Below are positions 63,956 to 64,000 of a DNA stretch of 64,000 nucleotides, one piece after another. How positions within the stretch are numbered: position 1 is the stretch's first letter; the number at the start of each line of letters is the position of its first letter. This stretch comes from Aureimonas altamirensis. Its GTDB lineage: Bacteria; Pseudomonadota; Alphaproteobacteria; Rhizobiales; Rhizobiaceae. The stretch is taken from NCBI RefSeq assembly GCF_023702225.1, contig NZ_JAMQCO010000009.1, positions 181,239 through 245,238 on the forward strand. Reading direction: 5' to 3'. The notes beneath the pieces were generated by a model. It did no database searches. It was not told the DNA's origin and worked only from the letters and a program-made list of their open reading frames with translations. Made by a program: the position numbers and the translations under genes.

Positions 63956-64000
63956 ATGGCCAAGAGCAAATTCGAGCGTAACAAGCCGCACGTGAACATC
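63956..64000 (+). CDS. tuf: Elongation factor Tu (first 15 codons; rest outside window)
   Basis: The window ends inside this gene. The visible MAKSKFERNKPHVNI is the typical alphaproteobacterial EF-Tu N terminus, and AGGAAA precedes the ATG. The placement after tRNA-Tyr and tRNA-Gly supports the call. EF-Tu carries aminoacyl-tRNA to the ribosome. Confidence 0.95.
   Translation, partial: MAKSKFERNKPHVNI

Overview
The window is a chromosomal segment of a high-GC alphaproteobacterium, most likely a member of the Hyphomicrobiales (Rhizobiales). Reasons: the purC / DUF1476, purS-purQ-purL, bolA-grxD and rpsD neighbourhood; the map-radC pair; the run aminotransferase - hom - glpX - recJ; a usg-family gene; rlmB followed by tRNA-Tyr, tRNA-Gly and tuf; and several promoters that fit the EcfG general-stress pattern (GGAAC, 18 bases, TT). 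The genus cannot be fixed from sequence reading alone. Most of the window is housekeeping DNA with tight, often overlapping operons. I saw no phage genes, insertion sequences, CRISPR arrays or rRNA genes.

Layout. 0-5.5 kb: a secreted protein cut by the window edge, a stress-type Pmp3 membrane peptide, rpsD, a membrane GGDEF-EAL protein, a TtcA-type tRNA thiolase and an inositol-monophosphatase-family enzyme. 5.5-17 kb: monothiol glutaredoxin, BolA and the purine genes purL, purQ, purS, purC and purB, with two small lipoprotein genes inside the pur run. The same stretch holds the F1-ATPase-inhibitor-like DUF1476 gene, an HpcH aldolase, a small hydrolase, a cardiolipin synthase and an EEP-fold enzyme. 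17-31.4 kb: a P1-family peptidase with a binding protein, a flavin reductase, a split XdhC pair with a MobA-like transferase, usg, radC, map, phaC, an aminotransferase, hom, glpX and recJ. 31.4-41.3 kb: a lipoprotein cell-wall hydrolase, a GMC oxidoreductase and the envelope pair alpha-2-macroglobulin / pbpC.

41-46 kb is a lipid A remodelling unit. A histidine kinase and an OmpR-type regulator face an eptA-dgkA operon across a 9+9 bp perfect inverted repeat. EptA consumes phosphatidylethanolamine and releases diacylglycerol, and DgkA can recycle it. The kinase gene overlaps the 3' end of pbpC, antisense, by 168 bp.

46-55.5 kb is the most accessory-looking part. It carries a DbpA-type DEAD-box helicase, a DUF3597 protein, a serine-acetyltransferase-like enzyme and a set of small acidic or disordered proteins behind EcfG-type promoters. 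It also holds a tightly coupled three-gene operon: a FeeM/LuxI-fold N-acyltransferase, an isoprenylcysteine-methyltransferase-like membrane enzyme and a membrane PAS-GGDEF-EAL protein. This operon is my main candidate for an undescribed system, possibly the making and sensing of a methylated acyl-amino-acid signal linked to c-di-GMP. An apparent in-frame deletion product joining two normally separate proteins lies beside it.

55.5-64 kb: tRNA-Thr, two tandem TakP-like TRAP binding proteins, an AbiE toxin-antitoxin pair placed between them and the TRAP membrane subunits, rlmB, tRNA-Tyr, tRNA-Gly and the first 15 codons of tuf.
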